Origin: Chytridium lagenaria | Lineage: Eukaryota; Chytridiomycota; Chytridiomycetes; Chytridiales; Chytridiaceae | NCBI GenBank assembly: GCA_025449115.1 | Contig: JAHLKC010000035.1 | Location: 1-64,000 of the forward strand | Direction of reading: 5' to 3' | DNA length: 64,000 nt | Part shown: positions 22,238 through 33,803 of the stretch, piece after piece | Numbering within the stretch: position 1 is the stretch's first letter | Layout: each line of letters begins with the position of its first letter | The notes under the pieces: generated by a model | Told to the model about the DNA's origin: nothing | Databases searched by the model: none | What the model saw: the letters and a program-made list of their open reading frames with translations, nothing else | Program-made: the position numbers and the translations under genes

Positions 22238-22789
22238 TTAAAACGCACACGATACCAACGCGTCGACGCGTCCCAGATACCCCCCGAAATGCGTCGAACA
22301 CCTCTTAAATACGTCCATCACCTTCAAATGCCTCTCTTCCTCCTCGCCAAAACCTACTTAACAATGAAAAACTATCCTCATCATATGTGAATAACGTCTC
22401 TTACCACGCCCTGATTAAATCCGATGCAAGTTCCAGATCGCTCTCAAACCCTAACACACTCTTCTATCATCCTTCAGTGAGGCTCTTAATTCAATCATCA
22501 GTTTAAAAATTCTCTACGGATAGCGTAGCCAGGGCTTTAGAAAGATGTGGTAAAAACAATCTCTGGCTTCGTCAGTCGTTTAAAGAGTGTGGCGATGGCG
22601 TTAGGTGATAGAGTCGTGGCAACGAGTCAATATTAGAAGAAGACCTCCATAGAATACATGGCTTGACTTCATCTCGCCGATAAAGACAAAGGCAACCTCT
22701 GCGTTGGCCTCGTCATCGAGGAGCTCCTTATTGGCAAGAGTTTGAAGGTGGTCCTTATCAGCCGCTTTATGAATTATAGTCTGCACCAT
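22238..22789 (-). pseudogene. Possible BTB-like gene remnant
   Basis: A 62-codon frame at 22789-22601 (LANKELLDDEANAEVAFVFI) resembles the first strand-helix of a BTB/POZ domain. Downstream on the same strand are a fragment reading GFESDLELASDLIRAW (about 22440-22490) with a good GTAAG donor, and a terminal fragment EEEERHLKVMDVFKRC ... RVDALVSCAF ending at 22238. Frames between them do not join without indels and part is closed. It is either a decayed BTB-like gene or one with unresolved introns and sequence errors. Confidence 0.3.
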
Positions 22790-23495
22790 TTCAAAGTTAA
22801 GTAACTATATTCCATGCAGTACCAGAGTAACAATTATAAGCTCTTATGATAATTAATGCAGAAATGGGGGCAGGTTTAGCTTTTCCCAATGCGAGATGAG
22901 CAAGGCCCTGTTTTAATGTATTCGAACAGAAGCTCTTGTCTATGCAAGCTCTCCACCTTTAAGCCTTCAATTGTTGTTGCATGCGCTTGTATCATATAGC
23001 TAGCTGTATCTCTTTAGTAATAAGCTCCGTCGAAATTCTGTGTCTATTTTGGACATTTTATTGACGGGACCTCCAATTCTGTTTTCCTGGTGATGTAAAA
23101 ATACAAATAATAGAACGAGTAGGAATACATCTAAAATCACAGTACAAAACAGGAGTGAAGCAGTTCAACTTTACTTCCAATGCAGCAAGATACTCAGTAA
23201 TATATAAATATGCAGGCATTTGTAGTTTAGAAGAAAGCATAAACAATTGAAACGAATATTGGAATAAAAAAAAAAGAAAAGTAGTGATTCAAACCAGAAA
23301 CAGGATGAAGCGGGTGGAACAACAGAAAAAAGAAACGTATTTTCAAAAATATGATAAAAATGCCCTGACAAAGCGCGACGTAAACAAACTTTAAAATATG
23401 TCCTTAGAATCAAAGGAAAGACATCGTTACGGACAGGCCTATAACAAGCTACTCCGATAACTTTTGCATTAAGTTTTCAATCTTCACCGCCACCA
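22790..23495. other. Intergenic, AT-rich
   Basis: About 700 bp downstream of the NACHT-WD40 gene. No feature supported. Confidence 0.4.
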
Positions 23496-26400
23496 TCAAC
23501 CCCCCGACACAAACCGCACAACCTTCGCATCTGTCGACAACCTTCTATCTCTTGTAACAGGCACTGGCGGTTGCAAATTCACTGTCCCTTTCAAGACCCA
23601 GCTCTCCCATTGAAAGAACCTACACTCCATCCCCCACCCACAAAGCACAACAATGCTCTCTGTCATAAATCCTACAGCAGGTGCAGTCTGCCTTATCGAG
23701 GACAGCATCCCGCCTGTTTCTACATCCCACACTCTCACTGTCCCATCAAGACCCGCCGAAACAATCTTTGCCCCACTTGGCGAAAACATCACCGCCATCA
23801 CATCTTTCTCATGTCCCTCAAATACCCTCTCACACTTCCCCGTCGCAACGTCCCAAACCCTCACACTTAAATCCATAGACCCAGAAACAGCCTTTGTACC
23901 ATCCCTCGACGTCCCCACCGCCTTGACCCAATTCTCATGCCCCTCAAAGGTCATCTTACAAACACCATTCGAACTATTCCACAACTTTATCGTCTTATCC
24001 CAAGACCCAGACAGAATCCACTTCCATCATCCGAAAACTCCAACGCAGATACCTTACTCCTATGACTCCCCTTCATCTTTATCGTCTTCCCACTCCCCGA
24101 ATCCATAACAAATATCTCCCCTCTCTTTTCATCAAACGCCCACGCTCGTTTCTTCGCATCCCCCAAACCGCCCCCGAGAACAATTTCCGTGTACCTGTGT
24201 TCCCATCATCACTCTGCATCATATCCCATATAAGAATATGTCGGTCGTAGGCAGCTGACACGAGTCTCGTCCCATCTGGAGATATCGACACATCATTCAC
24301 TCCAAATGAATGCCCTTCGAAAACACGCTCAATCTTTCCATTATCAACATCCCATACGAATACATTTGTATCCATAGAGCACGTAATCAGCTTCCCACCG
24401 TCCCCTGAGAACACCACAGAAGCAATCGACCCAGCATGACCCTTGAACATCACGCTAGGCTTCTCAATATAAAGAATTTCTTCCTGTCCCTTCTGAGCAT
24501 CAGACAACTTCCATAACTTCGAGGTCTTGTCCCTTCCACCTGACACAAACCTCACCCCATCCGGCGCAAAAGCCACACATCACTTTATCCCCATGTTTGG
24601 CAACAAGTTCACACTTCCCCGTCTCCAAGTCCCAAACTCTCACCTCCCCTCCAAAACACCCCGTCACAACCTTCCTCCCATCTGGCGACACCCCCACCGC
24701 CTTCACAAACTCCCGATGTCCCTCCAACAATTTTTCAAAAGCACCTGTCTTTGCATCAAAAACTTTCACAACCCCCTCCTCAGACCCAGTGATGATTTTG
24801 CTCCCGCATCTCGAGAACACAACCCCTCGCCCGCGACACTCTATCGAAACGATAGGACTTCCTGACACAATGTCCCGAATTTCCATCCGCTCCTTCGACG
24901 CAACAGCAATACTCCCTCCATCCGGGTGAAAGGCCATAGCGGTTATATCAACGCCTGTAAATTTCTTTTCTAATGCAAACGATGCAGAATCCCATACAAT
25001 AATCCCCTCGTCTGACGCTGAAACAATGCTTTTGCCATCAGGTGAATACATGACGCTAATTACGGACGACGAATGACCTTTAAGAACAGAGAGATACGCG
25101 TCCCAGTGGGTCACGCCTGCAAGAACAGTGGGGATTGGGAGAAGAGGGGTTATGAGTGGAAGGTATGTTGAATAGAGGAGGGTGGAGGTTGGGGTGAAGG
25201 GGAGGGCAGACTGGTAGATTTGCAGAGCGGAGGCTTCGATGGAGGTAAAGTTTGCTTGAAGGAGGCGATAGAGGTCGTCCCAGAGTTGGAGATAGCGGGG
25301 AGAATTGAAAGTATGGCGGACTGTTCTAACCATTGACGACAAAGCGGTATGGCTTCAACACCGATGCGGAGGTTGCCAACAAGTGAAAGAACTTCGAGCC
25401 ACGACAGTAATTTCTTTTCCGTTATCTCTGAAATTAACTGGAAGAGGAAACAGCTTAAAAATACTGCCTTCAGAGCAAACATTTCTTACCTGCTTCACAC
25501 TTTTAATATCATCTTCTAGAATCTCAGCTCTCATAAGATGCGTCACCCAATGCTTAGCACTATAACCCACCTCCTCTCCAACACCCGCCCTCACCTTCTC
25601 CTCAAACTCCGCAATATTCCTATGCTGTTCACAAGGCATCTTCAACCCACACATATTCACTTGAACCTCCCCGCACACTTTCCTTAAACACGCAATTCCA
25701 ATCTCCCAATGCGCCTTTCCCCTCTCAATACGCCCACTTTCGTCCAAAAAATCCGCAACCGTTTTATGTCGAAACGCTACAAGTCTAACCCCATCAGCGC
25801 TCACAAAGCGATGCACAACGGTTGTTAAACAAGTTAATGCGAGTTCAACGGCATCCAAGTCTAAATTTAATAATTTAGCGATAGCAACCCCGCTCAATTG
25901 TTCCTCTGCACATGTCAACACGTTCACTATAGAAGTGCCAACCCCTCCATCCAATTTTTGAAGTCTCTCAAACACGTCCTCGTAAATCCTCGTCTCATTT
26001 ACAACCATATCTTTAACTATTTCAACATTTATAGCCTTCAATTTCGATTCCTCCGCAAGCCGTTCAACGGCTAACACAATCCTTAAAAACAACCCATCAC
26101 TTTTCTCCACAACGATACGTGCGATTTCCTCAACATCATCAGGGTTCTCTATCATCGCCTCTCGTTTTAATCGATTCGTGACGCATATCCTTCCATCACT
26201 TAAATTCCGTTCATGACTCGTGCTTAAGACACGTGTCGGGATCCCAGAAACCTCAAATGCCTCAACGATGTCCGGCTCTGGCCGACCTGTCACGAACACC
26301 TTTACGAATTTCGGCAACCCCCCGCAATCTTGTGTTAACACATCTAAAAACGGTCTCCGTTTCCCCATCGCCCCGCATTCATCCAAAGCGTCGACGACAA

Positions 26401-28341
26401 TAACGCAGTACTTTAAGTGTGTGAGGCGTTTTTCGAGACGAAGAAGGGGTTCAAGGATGAGGGATTTGAAAATGACATTGTTGGGTTCTTGAAGAAGGTT
26501 TGGGTTGGACGCTTGGACCGTGAGGAGATCGCGACCTAGGGAGACGTCCCATTGGGACAGACCGTAGGCGATAGTGGTGATGAGGGAGCGAGGTGTGTTG
26601 CGTTGGTTGTTGTTGTAGCGGCAGAAGAAAGTGGTGCCAAGACGGTTTCGGCCGAGGAGTTCACTAGCCACAACTGCGGCCATTATAGACTGTATAAATA
26701 GCGGGAGCAATTGCGATTTTTAGCCTCATAGTATAATATTTTGAGAACAAAGGAGAAAGAGCGCTATCGCGAAGCGGCCCAGAAAGAATGTTTACAAATA
26801 AAAAAATATATAGTAATAGAAATATAAGTATCTCCACAAAAAACCCTCTTACCTTCCCAACTCCAGCATCCCCTCTCAACCACATAACTCTGGACGCTTC
26901 GGTATCAACGGCCCAATTCACCACATCCTCCAATAGCCACTGCCTTGTGCCCTCAGCATGACGAGACTCCAACAATCTTCTTTCCGAATCCATCGCCTCT
27001 GTCACAGGAGACAACCAATGTCTCAAAATATCATCCTCGCTGGTTGTTAACCGAATAGTATCAGTGATGGATTGGGGGTCGGGCGTCGCGGATGGGATGG
27101 TTTCATCTTTCATAGAGGGTAAGGATGGTGAATAGTACTGAATTACTACCTTTTGTAGATAAAGATTCTTTAAATTTCTCGTAAACGGCCATAATCTCGG
27201 GTATATAACTATACGAAAAACGAAATTTAAATCTCTTGCGCAAGAACAACAAATGCAGAAAAAAAGGAAAGGAGCACCTACACTTTAACATTATCATTAA
27301 CACGAACCGCTTGTAAATGAAATACATTTTTCATCGTTTCTCTAACCGTTCGTACACGCGGGCTTCTTGGATGCGCATGGTAAGAATCCGGGAACTGATC
27401 GACTCCGAAAGCATTGAACTTTCGAATTACATCGCCCTCAACTCTCGACAAGAGCAGCGGAAGAACGTCAGCTTTTCCTTTCTCCATTTGATCAAGAGCA
27501 AGTTCCCACTACAAAAATAAAAAACCGACAAGGCTTTTCAGTCAAACCCATATTATAAAAGCATTCGAATCATCATACCTCCAAAAGCATATTATCCGCA
27601 AACTCACTCGCCCTCTTCACATTCTCAATCCCCTCATCTGAACACAACAGCAAGACAACATTTGATCTCATTAACCCATTCAAAAAACCATCCCCCCATT
27701 TTTGTCCCGGAACGAGGCAATCCTGATCAAGGTATGCATGCAAGTGCGGTCTAGCAGCAACCAGCAATTTCAATATTGAGCAGTGACCGCTTCAGTTTTG
27801 ACTCGATAGCTTGAGAGTGGGATTAATTCAAAATGACTGGTTATAAGAATGCAAACCTGATGAAAAAGTCATGAGCGATGGTGCTTTCATTACAACACCA
27901 GTTTTCTTCTAGAATAATCTTTTCTGTCTCTTTCAATTAAAGTGTTTAGATAAAAAGAATGAGGGCCAACAGGGGACTCACCAGGTTGCTCATCTACTCC
28001 GTCTTTACAGCGGCCACAATCTCCTCACCTTCACACCAGCAGTATTACTCATAACACTCGGTACAACTACCACAGGAGTCGGTCGGGTAGCTACTGCATT
28101 CGCTTTTAGATGGGCAATGATCAACCTCGCATGTCCAATCTTGACATTACACTCCCTCAGATCCTCAAACGTCGCAGCGGCGTGCAGCTAAGAAAAAGCA
28201 GTGCGAAAGAACAGCTTTAGAAATAGGTATCTACGGGAGGATCCTTACGGCATCGAGGGTATCAAAACCATTTTCTTCGAGGTCCGTGAGGTATTGCGTG
28301 AGATTGAGCTTCTCGAGGAGAGCCGTCGCTGCTGGGTCCAT
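23496..28341 (-). CDS. SAM-TIR-NACHT-WD40 NLR-like protein
   Basis: Inferred exons: 28341-28249, 28187-27982, 27908-27857, 27809-27579, 27508-27284, 27195-27150, 27106-26853, 26689-25490, 25437-23496; about 1,400 residues. Exons 1-2: a SAM-like domain ([36 protein letters not shown]). Exons 3-5: TIR, with [42 protein letters not shown] (holding the probable catalytic Glu of NADase-type TIRs) and [11 protein letters not shown]. Exons 6-8: NACHT, with Walker A GDAGVGK|S split by an intron, Walker [12 protein letters not shown], then a winged-helix part ([13 protein letters not shown]). Exon 9: 11-12 WD40 blades ([20 protein letters not shown]). Splice phases join cleanly if two G are missing in exon 2 and one A in exon 4; exon 9 has about four more shifts. 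Expected role: ligand sensing by WD40, NACHT oligomerisation, TIR signalling, probably cytosolic. The SAM and TIR exons lie 73 bp apart with a good intron, so I favour one gene. Confidence 0.75.
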
Positions 28342-28849
28342 TACACCAGCAAATTAAATGAGTTGACGTTGTTGCACATGAATAACAAAACCCCTACAGA
28401 AGACACACAATATCTCCCGAATGCTGGGCTGCGATGCGATGCCGTAGCGATGCCCACTTTGCCCTTACGCGACCAGGAATTACGTCTCTTGAAAAGAAAC
28501 AGCGCTGGAAAGTCCATTTATATTTCGCGTGATTTCATGTGTGTATGATCAAAAGTTGCGTTGAATGACCATAAAATGTTCCTCACACCTCCTTCTCATG
28601 GTCGATGGTCAACGAACAGTCGGAAATGAACGCTAGAGTTATCTTCTCTTCACTTATATCCCGCGTATCTATTAAACCATGTATGTATGTTTTACGGAAC
28701 AGGTGGTGAGAGAGAGTGAGAGATGGAAGATCGTGGCAGAGTCAAAGGTTGAGTGATATCACTGGAAATTAATCCCTGACACTTAAAAAGACGCCTTTCC
28801 TTTACTATATTCCTCTCCATCCTTCAATCCTCAACTGTAGAGTCCTAAA
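28342..28849. promoter_or_regulatory. Divergent intergenic region (NLR / GST-like)
   Basis: About 500 bp between the first NLR exon (-) and the GST-like gene (+); both promoters are expected here. No specific motif can be supported. Confidence 0.3.
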
Positions 28850-29607
28850 ATGACCATCATTCTTTACGACATCATTTACACCGACGACCCCATCAACTCC
28901 ACCTTCTACGCCTCTCCAAACCCGTGGAAAGTCCGGCTCTCCCTTCTTCACAAAAAAGTCACCTTCACAACCACCCCGTGACCCTCCTCGACATCGCCAC
29001 AACCCTCACCGAGCGCAAAGGCAGCAAAGCCACTGGTCCCTCCATTGAACTGGTAGACGGCACGATCTTGTCCGACTCCTTCCGTATCGCAGAGTACTTG
29101 GAGGAGACTTACCTGATGCTCCATCATTGTTCACAGGCTCATTGAGCAACTCCCGGGAGTTGGTGACGCTGGAAAAGCGTATTCTAGATTGGTGGATCTA
29201 GGCTTAGGAGCTTCAGGCCCGCAATGGGGTTTGGTTTGACATCATCTTCCCCTCCCTTCAACGCCTCACACCTCCTGGTCCCAACTGGACCCATTCGTTT
29301 TCCGACGCAATGCTCGCTCCAACAGGCTACGAAGCCCATCTCACGCGACCTGAACGCGAGGACCTGATGACCGTGCTAAACTCAACATGGTCCCGCTGGC
29401 GACCATATTAAAGGATTCAAATGTTTTTGCAGGGATCGATGACCTGGGTTTGCGGACTTTGTGGTCTTTGGACGATAATGCGATGACGAGAAACTGTGCG
29501 CCAGAGATGTTAGAGAATTATGGGAAGACCAAGGGATGGAGGAGTGGGTGGCGAGGATGCTGGAGAGGTATCCCGAAGTGAAACCGTTTTTACGGGAGTT
29601 GAAGTGA
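28850..29607 (+). CDS. Glutathione S-transferase-like protein
   Basis: ATG 28850 begins a thioredoxin-fold start (TIILYDIIY, FYASPNPWKVRLSLLHKK), continuing after a missing base at about 28980 into ATGPSIELVDGTILSDSFRI and AEYLEETY, the usual GST N-domain ending where glutathione is bound. The C-domain is readable in pieces: SNSRELVTLEKRILDWW, WFDIIFPSLQRL, then EWVARMLERYPEVKPFLREL to the stop at 29605-29607. There are at least three frame changes, and a stop-containing patch near 29200 could be a short intron or errors. Total size (~245 residues) fits fungal GSTs. Likely cytosolic; substrate unknown. Divergent from the NLR gene. Confidence 0.6.
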
Positions 29608-29939
29608 TTAATTCAAATATTCAACATTTTTATAACCTTTATGTATTTTCTTTCGAGAATAAACTTATCAGCTTTGCAATAAACTAATCGGTATCCGTCT
29701 CCACCTCCAATTCTCTCCGGCAGGCATCTGCCAGATTGGAGGGAAATGACAGAAACGACGCGCCTTCTCATCTTTGATGGATGACTTGTTCATTTTCATT
29801 TGCACCCCCAACCAAACGTTTCCCCGAAGTGTTCCAATTTCCAATCGCCATTTTTCCATCAAAAAGGCGGTTTGCCCATCTGTTGCCAGACACACTCACA
29901 CAATCCCAACATCGCATCACACCACATCGACCGTCAAAC

Positions 29940-30716
29940 ATGACCACTCAATTCGCTACTCTTGCCTGCTGGATGCTTCTGGTGCTTTGTGACTGCAGTC
30001 GATCCATCTTCCCTTGCCTTATATGTCTACTTCCGCATGCCATGCACCATGCATCCATGGCACCTTCTCGTCGCATACATGCTTGCAGCTTCACCTTCCA
30101 AAAACAAAACATCTCACTAACCCAACGTTTAGGGGCGTTGAAAAGTCATTCCGTCGCAAGTTCCCTGGCGTCATCGCCAACACCATCCGCGTCGGCTACT
30201 CTGGGCGGCGCCAAGTCTAACCCTTCCTACAAGGAAGTCTGCACCGGCACAACAAACCACGCTGAAGTCGTTCATTTCCAATTCGACCCCACCGTCACCC
30301 CCTTCCCCGTCATCCTCGATTTCTTTTTCCGCATGCACGAATCCTACTACAAAGGATCGCCAGGGAAACGATCGCGGAACTCAATACCGGAGTGCCGTGT
30401 TTTATCATGATGAGGAGCAGAAGAGGATTGCGGAAGAGGTTGTGGAGAGGGTGAAGCCGGCGTTTGGAGCAAAGGGAGTTGCAACGGTTATTACACCGTT
30501 TGCAATTTCTTTGATGGAGAGGAATACCATCAGGTTTGTTTTAGTCTTTCATCCTTTACATTTTTTTTGGCATGCAAACGTTTGCCCTGTTATCTGTCTC
30601 TAAACTTTTTTTTTTTGCAGGACTACCTCACCAAGAACCCCACGGCTATGAATGCGAGACCCATTTCGAAAGGTCTTGGAAAGGTCGCTAGCGAATTCGG
30701 AGGTGGTTCCAAGTAA
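29940..30716 (+). CDS. msrA: Peptide methionine sulfoxide reductase MsrA
   Basis: Exons 29940-29981, 30133-30533, 30621-30716. It reduces methionine-S-sulfoxide in proteins and free methionine using thioredoxin. The catalytic Cys lies in AGCFW, with the next residue supplied across intron 1, giving [17 protein letters not shown]. Further family motifs: GYSGG-like, [34 protein letters not shown], and at the intron 2 junction EEYHQ|DYL. The C-terminus ends [12 protein letters not shown]. Introns are 151 and 87 bp with GT..AG ends. Four one-base shifts (near 29967, 30207, 30350 and 30498) interrupt a protein this conserved, which argues for sequence error. No targeting signal seen; probably cytosolic. 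Confidence 0.88.
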
Positions 30717-30951
30717 AGCAATGACCCTTTATGATTCGTTCACACTTTTTTTCCTTCTTAAACGTTCAGGCTTTAAGAATCAACTCAAAAGGGGAAATCA
30801 CGCTTTTTTTACATTTTCTTGTGGTTTTTGACCTTTTGTCACTTATTTCGTTGATGAGTGAGCACTGTACCTCGTTTTCTATTTGGTCTGATACCGGCTT
30901 TTGGCTTCAAATAAACTCTGGCTTTTTGATTCAATATCTACACTTGCAATA

Positions 30952-30983
<32 letters not shown>

Positions 30984-31864
30984 GAAAATACCCACAATCT
31001 TCCTCGACTTTATGACCCTCTCGAACTATCTTCGCGACTACAGGCGTTGATGGACATTTCGCATTCTAATATGGTACGATAACCAAAAATTCAAGACCCC
31101 ACAACAGCGGTTTGAATCATAAGATTCTACGTGCAGGGAGTTGAAAAAATCGGGGGGACGTTGTAGGTAGAATGTTGTCGTTGACGAATAAGGAGTGATT
31201 TTTTGTGTTGAGGGCATATATTGTTCTTTTTTAAAGGATGCTTTAAGAAACTCTACGAGACATGACGATGGTGATTTGGCAGATAATAATTGATTGCCAC
31301 GTTCCACTCCCTCTTTGAATGTGGTGAGCGAAATGAAATTGCAATTGCATTATATATACTTGAAGTTAGTACTTTGATTATATCCCGCGTATCTCCTGCT
31401 ACCATTTTGTTTTTCCTCAATGTTTTTTTTTACCATCATTTTTTGGTTTTTTTTGGAACCAACGCAACACGCATCAGTTTAAATTCAGTGTTTTTCTGGT
31501 AAGTCAAAATCCGATGACCACGTCTCAAGTATTTATTTGGGCTGTTCTATTTTCATCTTAACAAAAGCCCTCCATTCCACCATCGCCTCCTCCTCCAGCC
31601 GAAATAAAGCGATTCCACAAAACAAAGTAAAATGTGGTATAGTTTCCCTCCAAAAAACAAAGGGGTACGACATTATCGCTTTTTCCCTCCTATATTGATG
31701 AAAAAGAAAAAGAAAAGCGTCAGTGAATATCATCCAGTGATAAAAGCAACGCCAGAGATCACAACGCAAAAAAAAAGGATAATGGTTTGCACCAACATAA
31801 CATTAAAACAACATAATCAAGAAAACAGCAAAACCAAAAAAAAAAAACAAAAAAAACAACCCAC
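30717..31864. other. Intergenic region with a long T run
   Basis: Contains an uninterrupted run of about 29 T (30955-30983) and other T/A-rich tracts. A possible last exon of the uL6m gene (-) lies at about 31689-31558 after a tatag acceptor and reads EGKSDNVV; I could not decide its end. No other gene seen. Confidence 0.45.
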
Positions 31865-32590
31865 CTTCTTCTTTATAGTCTCATTCGACACAAAGACTCC
31901 CTTTTGATTATAAGGCTCGGCGGCCTCCACGCCCTAATCTTCGCCGCAAACTGCGTAATCAATCCTAAATCCGCCCCCTGCACAATCAACCTCGTCGGCA
32001 CGGGCACCCTCACCTCAACACCCTCAGGCACCTCCAACTCAATAGGATGCGAATACCCCAACTTCAACGAAACCTTTGGCCTTCCACTCCTTCCAGGCAT
32101 TGGAGCCGGTTGTTCCAACACAGCACGATATCCAACCCCAACAAGTTGAATAGGGACAGTGAACCCTCTGACACGCCTTCAATCATGTTTGCGAGAAGGG
32201 CGCGAGTGGTGCCCCACATGGGTTTCTGGGAGGGTGAGGTTGGGGTGTCGGTTTTCACAATGAGGATGGGTCGAGAGGGTCTTTTGTTGTTCAACGTCCA
32301 TGGGGATAGGTCGACGAGGGAGTTGAGCGAGTTCTTCTGGGGTTGGAAGGTGGAGGTTGATGTAGGGATGGAGAGGCATGGAGAGGGATCCGAGGGTCCT
32401 GTGACGGTGACGTTTCGATGGATGCGAGGGTTGGTGGGGTCTTGGGAGGTGACAGAGATGGAGACGGAGGAGGGATTCGGATGGGTTTTTGACCGACACG
32501 AGAGTGGACGGGGGTGGTGGTTGAGAATGGGCGGGTGGATGAAAGACATGAGGGTGGAGGGACGCGGTGGAGGACGGTGCGTCGAAGCAT
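31865..32590 (-). CDS. MRPL6: Mitochondrial large-subunit ribosomal protein uL6
   Basis: ATG 32590 begins a presequence-like start (MLRRTVLHRVPPPSCLSSTR, then PFSTTTPVHSRVG). The body has uL6 signatures: NVTVTGP, KPMWGTTRALLANMIEGVSE, LKLGYSHPIELEVPEGVEV, VPTRLIVQGADLGLITQFAA, KIRAWRPP and KGVFVSNETIKKK. It would bind 21S/23S-type rRNA near the GTPase centre of the mitoribosome. The frame shifts several times (near 32420, 32130 and 31930) although the protein is plainly recognisable. The open frame after KKK meets a GTGGG donor at 31864, so a short 3' exon may follow. Length to this point (~240 residues) fits fungal Mrpl6. Confidence 0.8.
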
Positions 32591-33803
32591 GGTTGTTGCC
32601 CACTAGTTCGTTGTTGGAAAAGAGGAAAAAAACGACCAGGGAAAATGGAAATGTTGCGAGGGACAAGTCCGATCTCATCTGCATTCTACTACACCTCCAA
32701 CCGACGCTAACCTCCCTCCCCGACAAAACATCCCTAACCCTCCAATATTCAGCAGAAATAAACAAAACAGCTTTATCCCGATGAAATAGAATAACAGACC
32801 CCAAAAAAAACCCGTCCACCAAACCCCCATTCCAAGAAACATAAAACCACGTACGTAAACCTCCCAAAAATCCTCCACCACTCCCTCCGGCTCCCCTCAA
32901 AAAAAAAACCAAAAAACCAAACACAACTATCCTTGTTTCACCACACAATCATGACATAACCCTTCCCTTTTTCCTCATCCATTCCATCATTCTCCCACCT
33001 CCAAAAACACCCACTTTCAAAACACTAAAAAAAACAACAACTCCAACGTCAACACCTCCAAAAACAACAATAAAAAAAACACACACACGCGCGTCGACAG
33101 CAAAACATCCAGGATACGCGTCATCAAACCCATGATTTAACACCAAATTCCATAAAAAAAACAACGGAGAAGCAGTTCAACCACCCTACCCAGAAAACAC
33201 AGGAAACCCCTCCAAAAGAGTTCATTGTAAAACTTTCCAAAACAACAGAATTTAAACTCTGACAGAAAACAACAAATAACCCATACTCCCATATTCATTA
33301 ATAAGAAATCTATACATACAACACACACCCAAAACCTCCATCCGCAGCTCTTAACAACACGAAAGCGAAGAAAAAAAAAAGAAACCGCTCCATCCAAAAT
33401 AAAAATAATACATTCCATTTCCCAGCAACACAACAAAAACAAAAAAAAATAGAAGAGGGAAGGTGTCGAGAAATATCAACAAAAACGACAAAACGACAAA
33501 ACGACAAAACGACAAAACGACAAAACGACAAAACGACAAAACGACAAAACGACAAAACGACAAAACGATAACAAAAAAAAACATAAAAAAAAACACTCCA
33601 AAACAAACAACAATAAATCAACAAAAAAAAAGTATACCGAAAAATGGTGCGAAAAGAAAAAAAAAATAGCAAAAATAGCAAAAAAAAGAAAAAGAAGTAA
33701 AAAAAAACCCCAAAATAAAAACACACCACAAAAAATAAAATTGGCATCATAAAAACAAAAAAACAATCACCACTTTCTTCAAACGAAAAAAAAAAAAAGG
33801 CAA
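32591..33803. other. A-rich, low-complexity intergenic DNA
   Basis: Very A/C-rich on the plus strand. The long minus-strand frames (F, V and C-rich) are artefacts of this composition. It contains the 8-bp array at 33485-33568. Confidence 0.6.
33485..33568. repeat. 8-bp microsatellite (acgacaaa)n
   Basis: Ten perfect copies of acgacaaa from 33485, plus a partial one ending at acga (33568). Confidence 0.95.

Noticed and set aside
27857..27890. TIR gene starting at an ATG at 27890
   Set aside because: That ATG frame needs an extra T to reach FISYR, while the frame entering from the acceptor at 27909 gives HDFFISYR with no change.
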